A DNA stretch of 64,000 nt, from the NCBI GenBank assembly GCA_016710275.1, contig JADJXS010000001.1, forward strand, positions 1,178,001 to 1,242,000, given 5' to 3'. Numbering within the stretch: position 1 is the first letter of the stretch; the number at the start of each line of letters is the position of its first letter. The notes beneath the pieces were generated by a model. It worked only from the letters and a program-made list of their open reading frames with translations, searched no databases and was not told where the DNA came from. The stretch is from Phycisphaerales bacterium. Lineage in GTDB: Bacteria; Planctomycetota; Phycisphaerae; UBA1845; Fen-1342. This document shows, in pieces, positions 35,854 through 44,687 of this stretch. The position numbers and the translations under genes are program-made.

Positions 35854-38016
35854 ATGTTCCGGGCCATTGTCCTGACAGCCGCGTTGTGTAGCGGTGTGGC
35901 GCTTGCACAGGATCCGCGTGTCACGATCAGCGCCGTCTACGGCGGCGGCGGGGGCGCTGCGCCCACCTGGCGCTGTGATTATGTGGAGCTTCACAACCGA
36001 ACGCAGGTTCCGATCGCGCTGGGCGGGTGGAGCATTCAGTACGCCTCGGCGACCGGGATGGCCTGGCAGGTGACTCCGCTGACCGGCGTGATTGACCCGT
36101 GCGGCTACTTCCTCGTGCAGATGTCCTGCGGCGCCGCCGGCATGCCGCCGCCGCCGCCGGACATGATCGGCACCACGGCGATGAGCAACGCCAGCGGCAA
36201 GGTCGCGCTGGTAAACACCACGGTGGCGTTGGTCGGACCGTGCCCGATTGCCGACCCCACGATTGAGGATTTTTTGGGTTACGGAACGGCGAACTGCTGG
36301 GAGACCGCGCCGGGGCCGTCGGTAGCGCCGATGCTCAGTGCAACGGCGAGCCTGCAGCGCCTCGACGAGGGCTGCATCGACATGGACGATAACGGCGCCG
36401 ACTTCCTTCGCGTCGATCCCGCCCCCATGCCGCGAAACACACAGTCGCAGCCGTATTGCTGCCAGCCGACCGGCGGCGCTTGCTGCTACTCGAACGGCGC
36501 CTGCTTGGCGGAGCCGAACCAGGCGCAGTGCGAGGCCTTCGGCGGGTTGTGGCAGGGGGACGGGACCGCCTGCACGCCCGAAACCTGCCGACCGGTGGCC
36601 TGTTGCTTCCCGGATGGAAGCTGCTCGAACGTGCCCGCCGGCACGTGCGGGCTGCTGGGCGGAGCGGCCGGGCCGGCCGGCTCCGATTGCTTCACGACTC
36701 TGTGCCCGCGAGCGTGCTGCCTGCCGGATGGATCGTGCGTCATGTTGCCCATTCCGGTCTGCCAAGCGCAGGGTGGCGCTCCGCAGGCGGGCGGCCTGAC
36801 GTGCGCGATGGTGGTGTGCCCGATCACGCCGCAGGGCGCCTGCTGCCGACCTGACGGCACCTGCGTCGTCGTCCCGGTCGGCCAGTGCAACGGCACCTAC
36901 CTCGGCGATGGGACGCTCTGCACGCCGGGTGCGTGTCTGGGCGCGTGCTGCCTGCCGGACGGTTCCTGCCTCATGACGCTCAACATCGGCTGCACCGCCG
37001 GCAACTTCCTCGGAGTCGGGACGAGCTGCGTTCCGAACCCGTGTGAGCAGGCGTGCTGCTTCCAGACGAGCTGCGCCGATCTGCCCGCCGCGCAGTGCCT
37101 CGCCAATGGCGGTACGCCGCAGGGTCCGGGCACGACGTGCGTCAGCGTGAACTTCTGCCGCGAGGCCTGCTGCCTGCCGGACGGCTCGTGCATCGACACG
37201 CTGCCAATCATCTGCCAGGGACAGGGCGGGCAATCGCAGGGGTCGGGGACGGCTTGCGCGACGACGCAGTGCCGTGGGGCTTGCTGCTTCCCGGATGGGT
37301 CGTGCTTCATGACCCCGCCGTTGGGCTGCACCGCTGGCGTTTTCCTCGGAATCGGCACGACGTGCGTGCCGAACCCGTGCCGCGAGGCGTGCTGCTATCC
37401 CAATGGCTCATGTTCGGACTTGGCGCCGATGCAATGCTTGAGCACGGGCGGCAGTCCGCAGGGGCCGGGCACGAACTGTGCCGGCATCCAGTGCCCGCTG
37501 CCGGGTTGCTGCCTGCCGAGCGGCGCCTGTGTAAACGTCCCGCCGACGGTGTGCATTTCGCAGAACGGCACGCCGCAGAATGTGCCGTGCATTGCGACGA
37601 CCTGCCCGCCGGACCGCTGCAATGGCGTGCTTGTCGGTGACGCCAACTGTGACAATTCCGTCAACAACTTCGACATCGACTTCTTCGTCCAAGGCGTTCT
37701 GGTCGGCTCGCCGCCGGACCCGACGCTGGCGCCGCCGGGCTACCTGGCCCTGGGCGGCACGCAGGCCTGCTGGGATCGTCGCCGCTGCTGGGGCGACGTG
37801 AATTGCGACGGCCTGTTCAACAACTTCGACATCGACCCGTTCGTGATGTGCATTCTGGCGCCGCCGCCGCCGGGCAACGGTTGCCCGAGCTGCACCGCGC
37901 AGGCCTGCTGCTTCCCGGGCGGCATCTGCACGAACGTGCTGCCGGCGTCGTGTACGCTCAGCGGCGGAATGCCGCAGGGCGCCGGCTCCAACTGCGGAAT
38001 CGTGATTTGCCCGTAG
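35854..38016 (+). CDS. Secreted lamin-tail-domain protein with 11 Cys-rich repeats and an internal dockerin
   Basis: 720 residues; ATG 35854 follows AAAGGAG. Signal peptide MFRAIVLTAALCSGVALA. Residues about 22-175 form a lamin-tail-like domain (CDYVELHNRT, IALGGWSIQYASATG). From about 205 there are eleven repeats of 35-40 residues with consensus ACCxPDGSCxxxxxxxCxxxGGxxxGxGTxCxxxxC, six Cys each. Repeats 5-7 and 8-10 match as a block of three, suggesting a higher-order duplication. Dockerin repeats (GDANCDNSVNNFDIDFF, GDVNCDGLFNNFDIDPF) sit before the last Cys repeat instead of at the C-terminus. An extracellular, disulfide-rich surface protein; ligand unknown. Confidence 0.85.
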   Translation: MFRAIVLTAALCSGVALAQDPRVTISAVYGGGGGAAPTWRCDYVELHNRTQVPIALGGWSIQYASATGMAWQVTPLTGVIDPCGYFLVQMSCGAAGMPPPPPDMIGTTAMSNASGKVALVNTTVALVGPCPIADPTIEDFLGYGTANCWETAPGPSVAPMLSATASLQRLDEGCIDMDDNGADFLRVDPAPMPRNTQSQPYCCQPTGGACCYSNGACLAEPNQAQCEAFGGLWQGDGTACTPETCRPVACCFPDGSCSNVPAGTCGLLGGAAGPAGSDCFTTLCPRACCLPDGSCVMLPIPVCQAQGGAPQAGGLTCAMVVCPITPQGACCRPDGTCVVVPVGQCNGTYLGDGTLCTPGACLGACCLPDGSCLMTLNIGCTAGNFLGVGTSCVPNPCEQACCFQTSCADLPAAQCLANGGTPQGPGTTCVSVNFCREACCLPDGSCIDTLPIICQGQGGQSQGSGTACATTQCRGACCFPDGSCFMTPPLGCTAGVFLGIGTTCVPNPCREACCYPNGSCSDLAPMQCLSTGGSPQGPGTNCAGIQCPLPGCCLPSGACVNVPPTVCISQNGTPQNVPCIATTCPPDRCNGVLVGDANCDNSVNNFDIDFFVQGVLVGSPPDPTLAPPGYLALGGTQACWDRRRCWGDVNCDGLFNNFDIDPFVMCILAPPPPGNGCPSCTAQACCFPGGICTNVLPASCTLSGGMPQGAGSNCGIVICP

Positions 38017-38026
38017 TGGGTTGCTT

Positions 38027-38099
38027 CGCCCGGCCGTAACCGGGCGAGTTGAGTGATGACCTGCGGGGCGGGCTGTGCGGAACACGCGCAGTCCGCCCC
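38027..38099 (+). terminator. Two successive hairpins after the Cys-rich gene
   Basis: First hairpin CGCCCGG/CCGGGCG (38027-38046). Second, stronger, GGGGCGGGCTGTGCG with CGCGCAGTCCGCCCC (38065-38099, wobble pairs, loop GAACA), followed by GACTTGTATT. Together they should stop transcription before pepA. Confidence 0.65.
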
Positions 38100-38323
38100 G
38101 ACTTGTATTGTGGCGACGGACGCAACGCCCGATGCGCCTGTTGCGAGCGTTGCGCGGCGCTGATTGCCGCTTGCGGTTGCCGCGGCGCTGGTCGCGGGTT
38201 GCGGCTGCCGCGATGCCCGCTTCCCGATAGACTGCGCGGCTCGGTTGTTTTCATCGCGATGCGCCGGCGCCGGGCCGCCGCGCTTCGCCGAGCGATGTCC
38301 GGCCCGGATCGGAACCTCGGTCC

Positions 38324-39829
38324 ATGCCGCAGAACGGAACCACCTTCGAATTCGTCGGCCTGCAGAAATCCGATGCGCCCGACGTGCTGATCGTCCCGCT
38401 GGCGTCAAAGCCCGCGCCGGCACTGGAGCGGCTGGCCCACGCCGATCGCCTGTGCGGCGGGGCCGTGTCGAGCCTCTGCCGCGCCGCTCCGCCCGGCGAC
38501 GAACCCGGCCAGATCATCCACACCGCCGCCGGCGGCGCGATTCCGCGCGTGATTCTCGTCAGCCTGGGATCGGCCGAGCGTCTCGACCCCGCCCGCGTTC
38601 GCAGCGCCGCCGCGAGCGCAGCGCGCTGGCTCATCGCGGAACGCATCCGCAGCGCAGCGCTCTGGGTCGATGGGTTGCTTTCCGCACCGGAGGACGGCGT
38701 GTGCGAATGGATCGTCGGCATGGCGCTGGCCGGCTTCCGCTTCGACGAAATGCGCACCCCCGAATCCAAGGCCCCGCCGCGCGTCCGCGTGCAGTTGGCG
38801 GCCACCGCCGACGGCTTCGAGCGCGGCGCGCGGGCCGCGATCCGCGCCGCGCTGACCGAGGCCGGGTGCGTGAACTACGCCCGCCGCCTGGCGCATCTGC
38901 CGGCCAACGTGATTCAGCCGCAGTCGCTGGCGGCCGAAGCGCGCCGCCTGGCGCGCGAGTGCGGCCTCAAGTGTGAGATCGTGCAGCAGCCGGCGCTGGA
39001 GCGCCTGCGGATGGGCGGGCTGCTGGCGGTGGGGCGCGGGTCGAAGGTGCGCCCCTGCCTGATCCGCCTGGAGCATCGCGGCGCCCCGCGCTCGAACGTG
39101 ACGCACGTGCTGGTCGGCAAGGCGATCACCTTCGACACCGGCGGCTATTCGATCAAGCCCAACGACAACATGATCACGATGAAGTATGACAAGTCGGGCG
39201 GCTGCGCCGTGCTGGGCGTGATGCGCGCCTGCGCGCAGTTGAAGCTCCGCTGCAACGTCATCGCGCTGATCGCCGCCGCGGAAAACATGATCTCGCACGA
39301 CGCCTATCGCCCCGGCGACATCCTGACGATGATGAGCGGCAAGACGGTCGAGATCATCAGCACCGACGCGGAGGGGCGACTGGTGCTGGGCGATGCGCTC
39401 TGGTACGCCCAGACGCGCCTCAACCCCGCCACGCTGATCGACATCGCCACCCTGACCGGCGGCGTGCGGACCACCTTCGGCACCGCAGCGGCGGGGCTGA
39501 TGGGCAATGACGACGAGCTGGCCGCCGACCTGGGCGAGGCCGGCCGCCGCATGCACGAGCGGCTCTGGCGTCTCCCGCTCTGGGACGATTACCGCGAGTT
39601 GATCAAGTCCCACGACGCCGATATCCGCAATTCGGCCGGCCGGCCGGAGGCGCACGCGATCGTCGGCGGCATGTTCCTTCAGGAGTTCGTCAAGCCCAAG
39701 ACCGCGTGGGCGCATCTCGACATCGCCGCGGTCGCGAATCGGGACGACCCAAAGCTGCCGACCGGCCGCGGGGCCAGCGGCTTCGGCGTGCGGCTGTTGA
39801 TTGAGTTCCTGCGACGACGCAGCGCGTAG
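38324..39829 (+). CDS. pepA: Leucyl aminopeptidase, M17 family
   Basis: 501 residues, cytoplasmic. Two-zinc M17 signatures: VGKAITFDTGGYSIKP with a metal-binding Asp and Lys, MKYDKSGGCAVLGVM with catalytic Lys and metal Asp, and STDAEGRLVLGDAL (Asp348, Glu350; NTDAEGRL in most members). Then LIDIATLTGGVRTTFGTAA, GMFLQEFV and WAHLDIAAV. It removes N-terminal residues from peptides, and some homologues also bind DNA. The N-terminal macrodomain-like part (about 1-170) is more divergent, as usual. It ends 41 bp before the convergent rnpA. Confidence 0.93.
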   Translation: MPQNGTTFEFVGLQKSDAPDVLIVPLASKPAPALERLAHADRLCGGAVSSLCRAAPPGDEPGQIIHTAAGGAIPRVILVSLGSAERLDPARVRSAAASAARWLIAERIRSAALWVDGLLSAPEDGVCEWIVGMALAGFRFDEMRTPESKAPPRVRVQLAATADGFERGARAAIRAALTEAGCVNYARRLAHLPANVIQPQSLAAEARRLARECGLKCEIVQQPALERLRMGGLLAVGRGSKVRPCLIRLEHRGAPRSNVTHVLVGKAITFDTGGYSIKPNDNMITMKYDKSGGCAVLGVMRACAQLKLRCNVIALIAAAENMISHDAYRPGDILTMMSGKTVEIISTDAEGRLVLGDALWYAQTRLNPATLIDIATLTGGVRTTFGTAAAGLMGNDDELAADLGEAGRRMHERLWRLPLWDDYRELIKSHDADIRNSAGRPEAHAIVGGMFLQEFVKPKTAWAHLDIAAVANRDDPKLPTGRGASGFGVRLLIEFLRRRSA

Positions 39830-39869
39830 CGCGGCCGGCCGTCGGCGTCGAGATGAATGCGCCGCCGGC

Positions 39870-40376
39870 TTACGTCCTCAATCGCCGACCCGCGCGAGAC
39901 AACAGGCTTTCCAGCGAGGCGCGGCAGGACGCCAGCGTCACGCCGGCGCGCGATCGCGGGGAACAGACGACGTCCAATCCCGCCGGAAGCAGCGGCCGCG
40001 ACAACCGAAAGGCCTCGCGAATCACCCGCCGCAATCGGCTGCGCTGCGGGGAGTTCCCCAGCCGCCGCCCCGTGCGGATACCGATCCGTGTGCAAAGCGG
40101 CGCCGAGAATGCGCCGAGCGGCGTCGAAAGCCCGCCGCGCGCATCCGCCGCGCTGCCGCGGTCGTCTGTGGCGTCCGCTTTTTCACCCGCCGGGCCGCCG
40201 CGCGCGTCTCCCTCGGTGGGCGAATTCGCACCGTCCGCCATCGTGCGCCGCGCCACCCACAGCGTCAGCACCGCGTCCGACACGCGCAGCCCCTCATCGA
40301 GCACGCGGCGAAAATCCGCCGCCCGGCGCAGCCGCGCTTCGGCCGGAAATCGCAATCGCGTCCGTTCGGCCGCCAC
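39870..40376 (-). CDS. rnpA: Ribonuclease P protein component with internal insertion
   Basis: 168 residues from GTG 40376 (GGAG 8 bases upstream). RnpA features: basic start RLRFPAEARLRRAADFRRVL, RIGIRTGRRLGNSPQRSRLR with the RNR-like motif, VIREAFRLSRPLLPAGLDVV. It binds RNase P RNA and promotes tRNA 5' processing. The usual protein is about 110-130 residues; here roughly 45 extra Ala/Gly/Asp-rich residues separate the first strand from RIGIR. It starts 4 bp after the FIST stop codon, so it is co-transcribed, whereas rnpA usually follows rpmH. Confidence 0.78.
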   Translation of the reverse strand: MAAERTRLRFPAEARLRRAADFRRVLDEGLRVSDAVLTLWVARRTMADGANSPTEGDARGGPAGEKADATDDRGSAADARGGLSTPLGAFSAPLCTRIGIRTGRRLGNSPQRSRLRRVIREAFRLSRPLLPAGLDVVCSPRSRAGVTLASCRASLESLLSRAGRRLRT

Positions 40377-40380
40377 GCCG

Positions 40381-41559
40381 TCACTCCGCCGCCGGCCGAA
40401 ACAGCGCCGCGGCCGCGGTGAAGCCGTGCAGGTAGCTGCGCCCGCCGATCGGTCCGATCTCCCCCGCGCAGGAAAAGCCCACGGTGGCCGGCGCTCCCAG
40501 CGCAGCGGCCAGCGCGCCGGCGTCGTGGTGGGGTCGGCCGAAGAGGTGCGTTCCGCGCCCATTGCATGAGAAGAGCAGCGCGCCCGCCGCCGGCCCGTCG
40601 GCCGCCGCAGCGCCGAGCGCTTCGCGCAGGTCCGCCGACGCGGACTCGCGGTCGCGGACGTGAAATTGCACGGTCTGCCCGGTCCGCAGGTGATCGCTGA
40701 TTGCCAGCGCCCGCGCTTCGGGGTCCAGGCCGACGGCGTTGCGGATCAGGAAATCGCCGCGGGCGAAAGTCCGCTGGTATTCGTTGACGACGCAGCCGAC
40801 CAGCAACCCCCCGGTTTCGAGATGCCGCCGATCGGCCTGCGACAGCCCGCGAATCACCTCGTCGAGCACGTCCATCGTCGGCCGCCCGCCCAGCGTGTGA
40901 ATCACGTTTCGCTCGGCGCGGGTGACGACCAGCGGCCGCCCGATCGGCCGGCAGCCCTGCGACACGAGCGCATCGAGGCGGATGTTCCCGGAAAGCGCCA
41001 CGCCGATCACGCCGTGATGCAGCGGCAACCCCTCGAAGATCAGCGTGTTTTCTCCCGGCCGCTCCCCGGCGGAGATCAGCCCGCCGACGATCGGCCGCCC
41101 GGGATAGGCGGTGTGCAGCCGATCCAGCACATCCGGCGGATACACGCTGAAGGGGTCGCCGACCAGGAGGAAGGCGGGGTTCTCATCGGGGGAGACGCCG
41201 ACGTGCTCCGCGACCGCCTCCGGCGAGTCGAGCCGATCGGCGTCCGACGCCGAGAAATGAAACGCGCGGCAGCGCACCTGCGGCAGCGCGGCCGCCCAGA
41301 TCGCCGTGCCGATGTTCTGCTCGAATTCCTGCCCGTTGCAGATCAATGCGCCGGCCGTGGCGGCGACCAGCACCCGCGCGCCGAGCCGCTGCTGGACCTG
41401 TTCGGCCATTTCCGGCAACTCGGGAGTCGAAGGAGCGCTGGTGAGCAGAAGGCAGAGATCAACCGGCGCCCCGCCGAGGGCATCGGCGACGCGCGGCAAA
41501 AGCTCCGCGACGGCGTGCAGCGGGCGGGGTTCGGCGCTGTGTTCGGCGGCGATCTTCAT
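40381..41559 (-). CDS. FIST-domain sensory protein
   Basis: 392 residues. FIST N part: VDLCLLLTSAPSTPELPEMA, VLVAATAGALICNGQEFE, NPAFLLVGDPFSVYPPDVLD, IVGGLISAGERPGENTLIFE. FIST C part: GCRPIGRPLVVTRAERNVIH, DFLIRNAVGLDPEARALAIS, AGALLFSCNGRGTHLFG, TVGFSCAGEIGPIGG. FIST domains are thought to bind small ligands such as amino acids and usually signal through kinases or chemoreceptors; this copy stands alone. ATG 41559. Co-transcribed with rnpA (4-bp gap), a combination with no obvious logic. Confidence 0.88.
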   Translation of the reverse strand: MKIAAEHSAEPRPLHAVAELLPRVADALGGAPVDLCLLLTSAPSTPELPEMAEQVQQRLGARVLVAATAGALICNGQEFEQNIGTAIWAAALPQVRCRAFHFSASDADRLDSPEAVAEHVGVSPDENPAFLLVGDPFSVYPPDVLDRLHTAYPGRPIVGGLISAGERPGENTLIFEGLPLHHGVIGVALSGNIRLDALVSQGCRPIGRPLVVTRAERNVIHTLGGRPTMDVLDEVIRGLSQADRRHLETGGLLVGCVVNEYQRTFARGDFLIRNAVGLDPEARALAISDHLRTGQTVQFHVRDRESASADLREALGAAAADGPAAGALLFSCNGRGTHLFGRPHHDAGALAAALGAPATVGFSCAGEIGPIGGRSYLHGFTAAAALFRPAAE

Positions 41560-41672
41560 GCGATTCCATCATAGGCGCTGGCGCTCGATCCGGTGTGAGA
41601 CAGGGCGGATTGAGATTGGGTGCGGGACGCGCGCGGGCGTGGCGGTCGTGGGGTTGGATGAGGTGGCGGTAT

Positions 41673-41702
41673 TGCTCAAGGACAGTGGCACGCCGAAACG
41701 CA
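41673..41702. repeat. 30-nt degenerate intergenic motif, copy 2
   Basis: TGCTCAAGGACAGTGGCACG and ten more bases, about 23 of 30 identical to 9158-9187. Same orientation. See copy 1. Confidence 0.35.
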
Positions 41703-41811
41703 AGGGTCAAGTGCAGCGGGAAGTGCGGGCGAGCGGTCGCTGTTCTCCGCGCCAGGTGAACGGGGGCGGGGGGCCGTCGCCGACCCCCCGCGCCCGCGGG
41801 ATGCGCTGCAA

Positions 41812-41951
41812 CCGATGCTGCGCGCTCGCTGCCGCGCTTGAGCCGAAGCCGCGCGCGCTGCCGCGCTGCGGCCGATGCTGCGCGCTCGCTGCCGCGCTTG
41901 AGCCGATGCCGCGCGCAGCCGCGCTGCGGCCGGTGCCGCGCGCAGCCGCGG
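41812..41951. repeat. 60-bp tandem repeat, about 2.3 units
   Basis: The unit beginning CCGATGCTGCGCGCTCGCTG starts at 41812 and again at 41872, and a shortened third begins at 41930. The first 34 bases are the same in units 1 and 2. Composition is almost purely GC with CCGCGC words, so each unit is also partly palindromic. Confidence 0.8.
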
Positions 41952-41954
41952 GGT

Positions 41955-42320
41955 TCACACTTTCTCCGCAGGTTCATCGCACGGGGCTTCCGCGGCGGGC
42001 GTCGCGGCGGGCTTCATGCGCTGGAAGACCTGCCGGCCGAAGGCGCGCGGCAGGCGCGCCAGGCGCTGCCGGCGCACGTCGATCAGGCGCGAGGCGCCGT
42101 CGTGGGTTTCCGCCAGCACGAACGGAATGCAGACGGACACGACCCGCACGACGCACAACTGCTCATCGGTCGGCAGCAGCGAGGCGCGCTCGATCAGCGG
42201 CTGATCGGGAGTGCGCATGAAGGTGCGTTCCTCGGAAAGCACGATCAGCGGGACGACGAAGTCGCCCGGGCGGATGTCCTCCGGCGCCAGCGGCCGGGCA
42301 ATGCGGGAGTTACGAATCAT
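41955..42320 (-). CDS. Hypothetical protein of 121 residues
   Basis: Starts MIRNSRIARPLAPEDIRPGD, then FVVPLIVLSEERTF, LCVVRVVSVCIPFVLAET and LIDVRRQRLARLPRAFG. Two hydrophobic strands around a 'RPGDFVV' loop and a basic tail suggest a small beta-barrel, perhaps an RNA- or DNA-binding fold, but I recognise no family. Codon use is ordinary for this genome. A good candidate promoter lies about 250 bp upstream. Downstream is the tandem repeat and then FIST. Confidence 0.65.
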   Translation of the reverse strand: MIRNSRIARPLAPEDIRPGDFVVPLIVLSEERTFMRTPDQPLIERASLLPTDEQLCVVRVVSVCIPFVLAETHDGASRLIDVRRQRLARLPRAFGRQVFQRMKPAATPAAEAPCDEPAEKV

Positions 42321-42726
42321 GCGGACACACAGTGCGTTATCGCACCGCGCACAGCGCGGGCGGGCCGGATCAAGGCGAACACGCAGCGACGCGATCAGGC
42401 GCCGCCGCTCCCGAATTCAGCGATCGGTTCGGTCAGTTGGAATGCGCGGGGAGCAGGAACGAACCCGCGCTGCCGATGGGGCGACTCTGGCCGCCGCATC
42501 GGTCGATGAAGGAAGTGCTGTACAGGCCGCGTCGCATGGGGCTGCATCCAGTCTTGACAAGCGGGGGAATGATAGCGATCGGAACGGCGATGTCAAGTGC
42601 CGTCGGGAAGAGTGGCAGAGTTCTTGCGCCGGCGGTCCGCGTTGCTGGGGTCTGCGGTCGTCCGGGGTGGGCGATGAAAGTTCAGTGTCTGGCCCCGTGC
42701 CACCGGCATTGTGCAATAATCAGTGT
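42321..42726. other. Intergenic region between divergent genes
   Basis: 406 bp between the 41955-42320 gene (leftward) and the DUF4209-like gene (rightward). It holds the inverted hexamers TTGACA (42554-42559) and TGTCAA (42591-42596), the second forming a good leftward promoter. No RNA gene recognised. Confidence 0.45.
42569..42596 (-). promoter_or_regulatory. Candidate promoter for the 42320 gene
   Basis: On the minus strand: perfect TTGACA (42596-42591), a 16-bp gap, then TATCAT (42574-42569), five of six bases of a -10 consensus. It would start a transcript near 42562 with a leader of about 240 nt. Confidence 0.55.
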
Positions 42727-44574
42727 ATGACGATCAATCCACCACGTAACCTGCTCGATGTCCTCAGTCGCTTCGATGCGAGAGAGGGAGTGTTCGGCTG
42801 CTTCGACCTGGGGGTGGAGATCGAGAATGCGACTCAAGGCATGAATTGTCCCAACGATGACGCCCGTAAGTCTATTTGGGCGGAATGCGCACCGTGGGAG
42901 TTCAGCACGCACGACACCATCGATGGCGGGCCGTGGGATACGTACTTTCAGCCGATGATAATGAAATCCAACGACCAAGGTGAGTATCGCGCCCGCTCGG
43001 ACCTTCGGACGGCTACGCCGGAAATCATCGAGTATTGGGGCAGGCGTGCCGAAGAAGCAAAGCATCCCGTCATGAAGGCGCGGTACGCCGACTTGGTGTG
43101 GGACGCCACCAAGTTTGTGACCGGCAAGAAGCCCGACATCAAGTACGCGCGCATCGCGATCTACTCGTATCTCGCCGCTGCCGCGCTGGACGACGGCACC
43201 GAGAAGTATGACACCCGCGAGGGCTTGACGCGCGCCCTGCAACTGGCGCTCAGGGTGCAAGACAAGGCACGAATCACCGCCGCCGTTGACGCGACCGTTG
43301 CGTTCGTGGAAAAGACCGCCGAGGACGGCCATATTGGCACCTACTGCTATTTGTACGACAACCTCTTGCCGCCAGAGAAGGGACCGACGATCTCGCCGGA
43401 GACTGAGAAGCGAGTCATCGACCTGCTCGAAGCAAAGTTCACGCAGATGACGACTCCGGGCGGCCCGTGGGACGTGGAGCCGCACAGTCCACAGGGCGTT
43501 TGTTTGCGCCTCGCCGCGTACTACGCACGCAAGAAGTCTGAGGTTGATCGTGTGCGGGTCCTTCGCGCCGCAGCCGAGGTGCTCGAGCGGCGTGCCGCCA
43601 TCATCGCGCCTATGATCGGCATGGGTGATCTTCAGCGCGCGAGCGAGTTGTACGTCGAAGCCGGGCTGCGTGAGGACGCCGAACGGGTCCGGCGCATGGG
43701 GCAGGAACTGGTATCGCGCGCCGTAGAGGCGATGCCCACAATCACGACGAGAGTCAAAGTACGGCGAAACGGCGTCGAGCTATTTAGGTCCGTCTTGACC
43801 AATCGGGGGATCCCGGACGCGTTGACTTGGCTGACGGCTCAGTTCGTCCCGGATCAGGAGCAACTGGAAGGCCAGGTAGACAGCTTGGCCGACAGGTACC
43901 CACTTCAGGCGCGTGTCAAGCGTGTGTTGATTTGCGCGGACCACATCGTCGCCGACATCGGCGACACCGACGGCGACCCGGACGGCATGGCCGTCTGGCG
44001 GACAAGCCAGCATCTTCAACGCCAACAGTTATGGCTCGGGTGGGGATTCGATCATCTCTTCGACACGATGGGCCTCACCGTCGATCAAGCCACGGCATTC
44101 ATCGCGGGATGTCCGCTGTACGAAGAGGATCGCCTGCCCATCATCCGAGCCGGGCTTCAAGCCCATTTCGACAAGGACTACCTCAAGTCCGTGCATGTGC
44201 TGGTCCCCCAGATTGAGAAGGCGCTCGTCAACCTGCACTATCACTCCGGCGGCGCGGCGATCAAGCCGCACCAGTCGGGGCGCGGCGTTATGCAGCAAAA
44301 GAGCATCAACGACGTTCTGCGGCACCCGGACGACCCCTTGGCCAACGCGAACACCATCAAGGCACTCGGCCCCGATCTCCGCGTCTACCTCATCGCGGCC
44401 CTCTCGCACCCCAAAGGACTCAACATCCGCAACAAAGTCTGCCACGGCCTATGGCCCGCCGACAACTTCACCAAGACCGCCAGCGAGCAAGTCTTGCACG
44501 CTCTCTGTGCGGTCGCCCTTTTGCGTCCAACAGAGCAGCCGGACTTTGACGATGGAGTTCTGTCAAGTGCGTAG
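42727..44574 (+). CDS. DUF4209-like protein with C-terminal HEPN-type R-N-x3-H motif
   Basis: 615 residues, no signal peptide or membrane segment. The body is alpha-helical with TPR/ARM-like character (IAIYSYLAAAALDDGTEKYD, AASELYVEAG-like pairs). The C-terminal part (LQAHFDKDYLKSVHVLVPQI, EKALVNLHYHSG, LIAALSHPKGLNIRNKVCHG) resembles DUF4209, whose end is HEPN-like: Arg568-Asn569 and His573 fit the catalytic R(N)x4-6H motif of HEPN RNases. Base and codon use are more AT-rich than the neighbours, suggesting transfer. No antitoxin or defence partner is adjacent. RNase activity is inferred only. The ribosome site at ATG 42727 is poor. Confidence 0.68.
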   Translation: MTINPPRNLLDVLSRFDAREGVFGCFDLGVEIENATQGMNCPNDDARKSIWAECAPWEFSTHDTIDGGPWDTYFQPMIMKSNDQGEYRARSDLRTATPEIIEYWGRRAEEAKHPVMKARYADLVWDATKFVTGKKPDIKYARIAIYSYLAAAALDDGTEKYDTREGLTRALQLALRVQDKARITAAVDATVAFVEKTAEDGHIGTYCYLYDNLLPPEKGPTISPETEKRVIDLLEAKFTQMTTPGGPWDVEPHSPQGVCLRLAAYYARKKSEVDRVRVLRAAAEVLERRAAIIAPMIGMGDLQRASELYVEAGLREDAERVRRMGQELVSRAVEAMPTITTRVKVRRNGVELFRSVLTNRGIPDALTWLTAQFVPDQEQLEGQVDSLADRYPLQARVKRVLICADHIVADIGDTDGDPDGMAVWRTSQHLQRQQLWLGWGFDHLFDTMGLTVDQATAFIAGCPLYEEDRLPIIRAGLQAHFDKDYLKSVHVLVPQIEKALVNLHYHSGGAAIKPHQSGRGVMQQKSINDVLRHPDDPLANANTIKALGPDLRVYLIAALSHPKGLNIRNKVCHGLWPADNFTKTASEQVLHALCAVALLRPTEQPDFDDGVLSSA

Positions 44575-44687
44575 GAGCAGTTGTGCGGGCAGTGTTTGCG
44601 GCCCGTGCGTGACTGGAGCGCCGAGTGCGGCCCGCACAGCGGTCCCAACGGCTATTCAGCGAACCCTCGTTATTTAGCGTTCGGCGG

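Larger units (their letters stand above)
41560..41954. other. Gene-free stretch with repeats
   Basis: 395 bp between the 41955 gene's stop and the FIST start, both leftward. It contains the 30-nt motif (41673-41702) and the 60-bp tandem repeat (41812-41951). Frames open across it have extreme Ala/Arg composition and are repeat artefacts. Confidence 0.5.

Noticed and set aside
42554..42582. Plus-strand promoter for the DUF4209-like gene using TTGACA at 42554
   Set aside because: No -10 hexamer at 16-18 bp; the nearby AT-rich bases fit the minus-strand promoter better.
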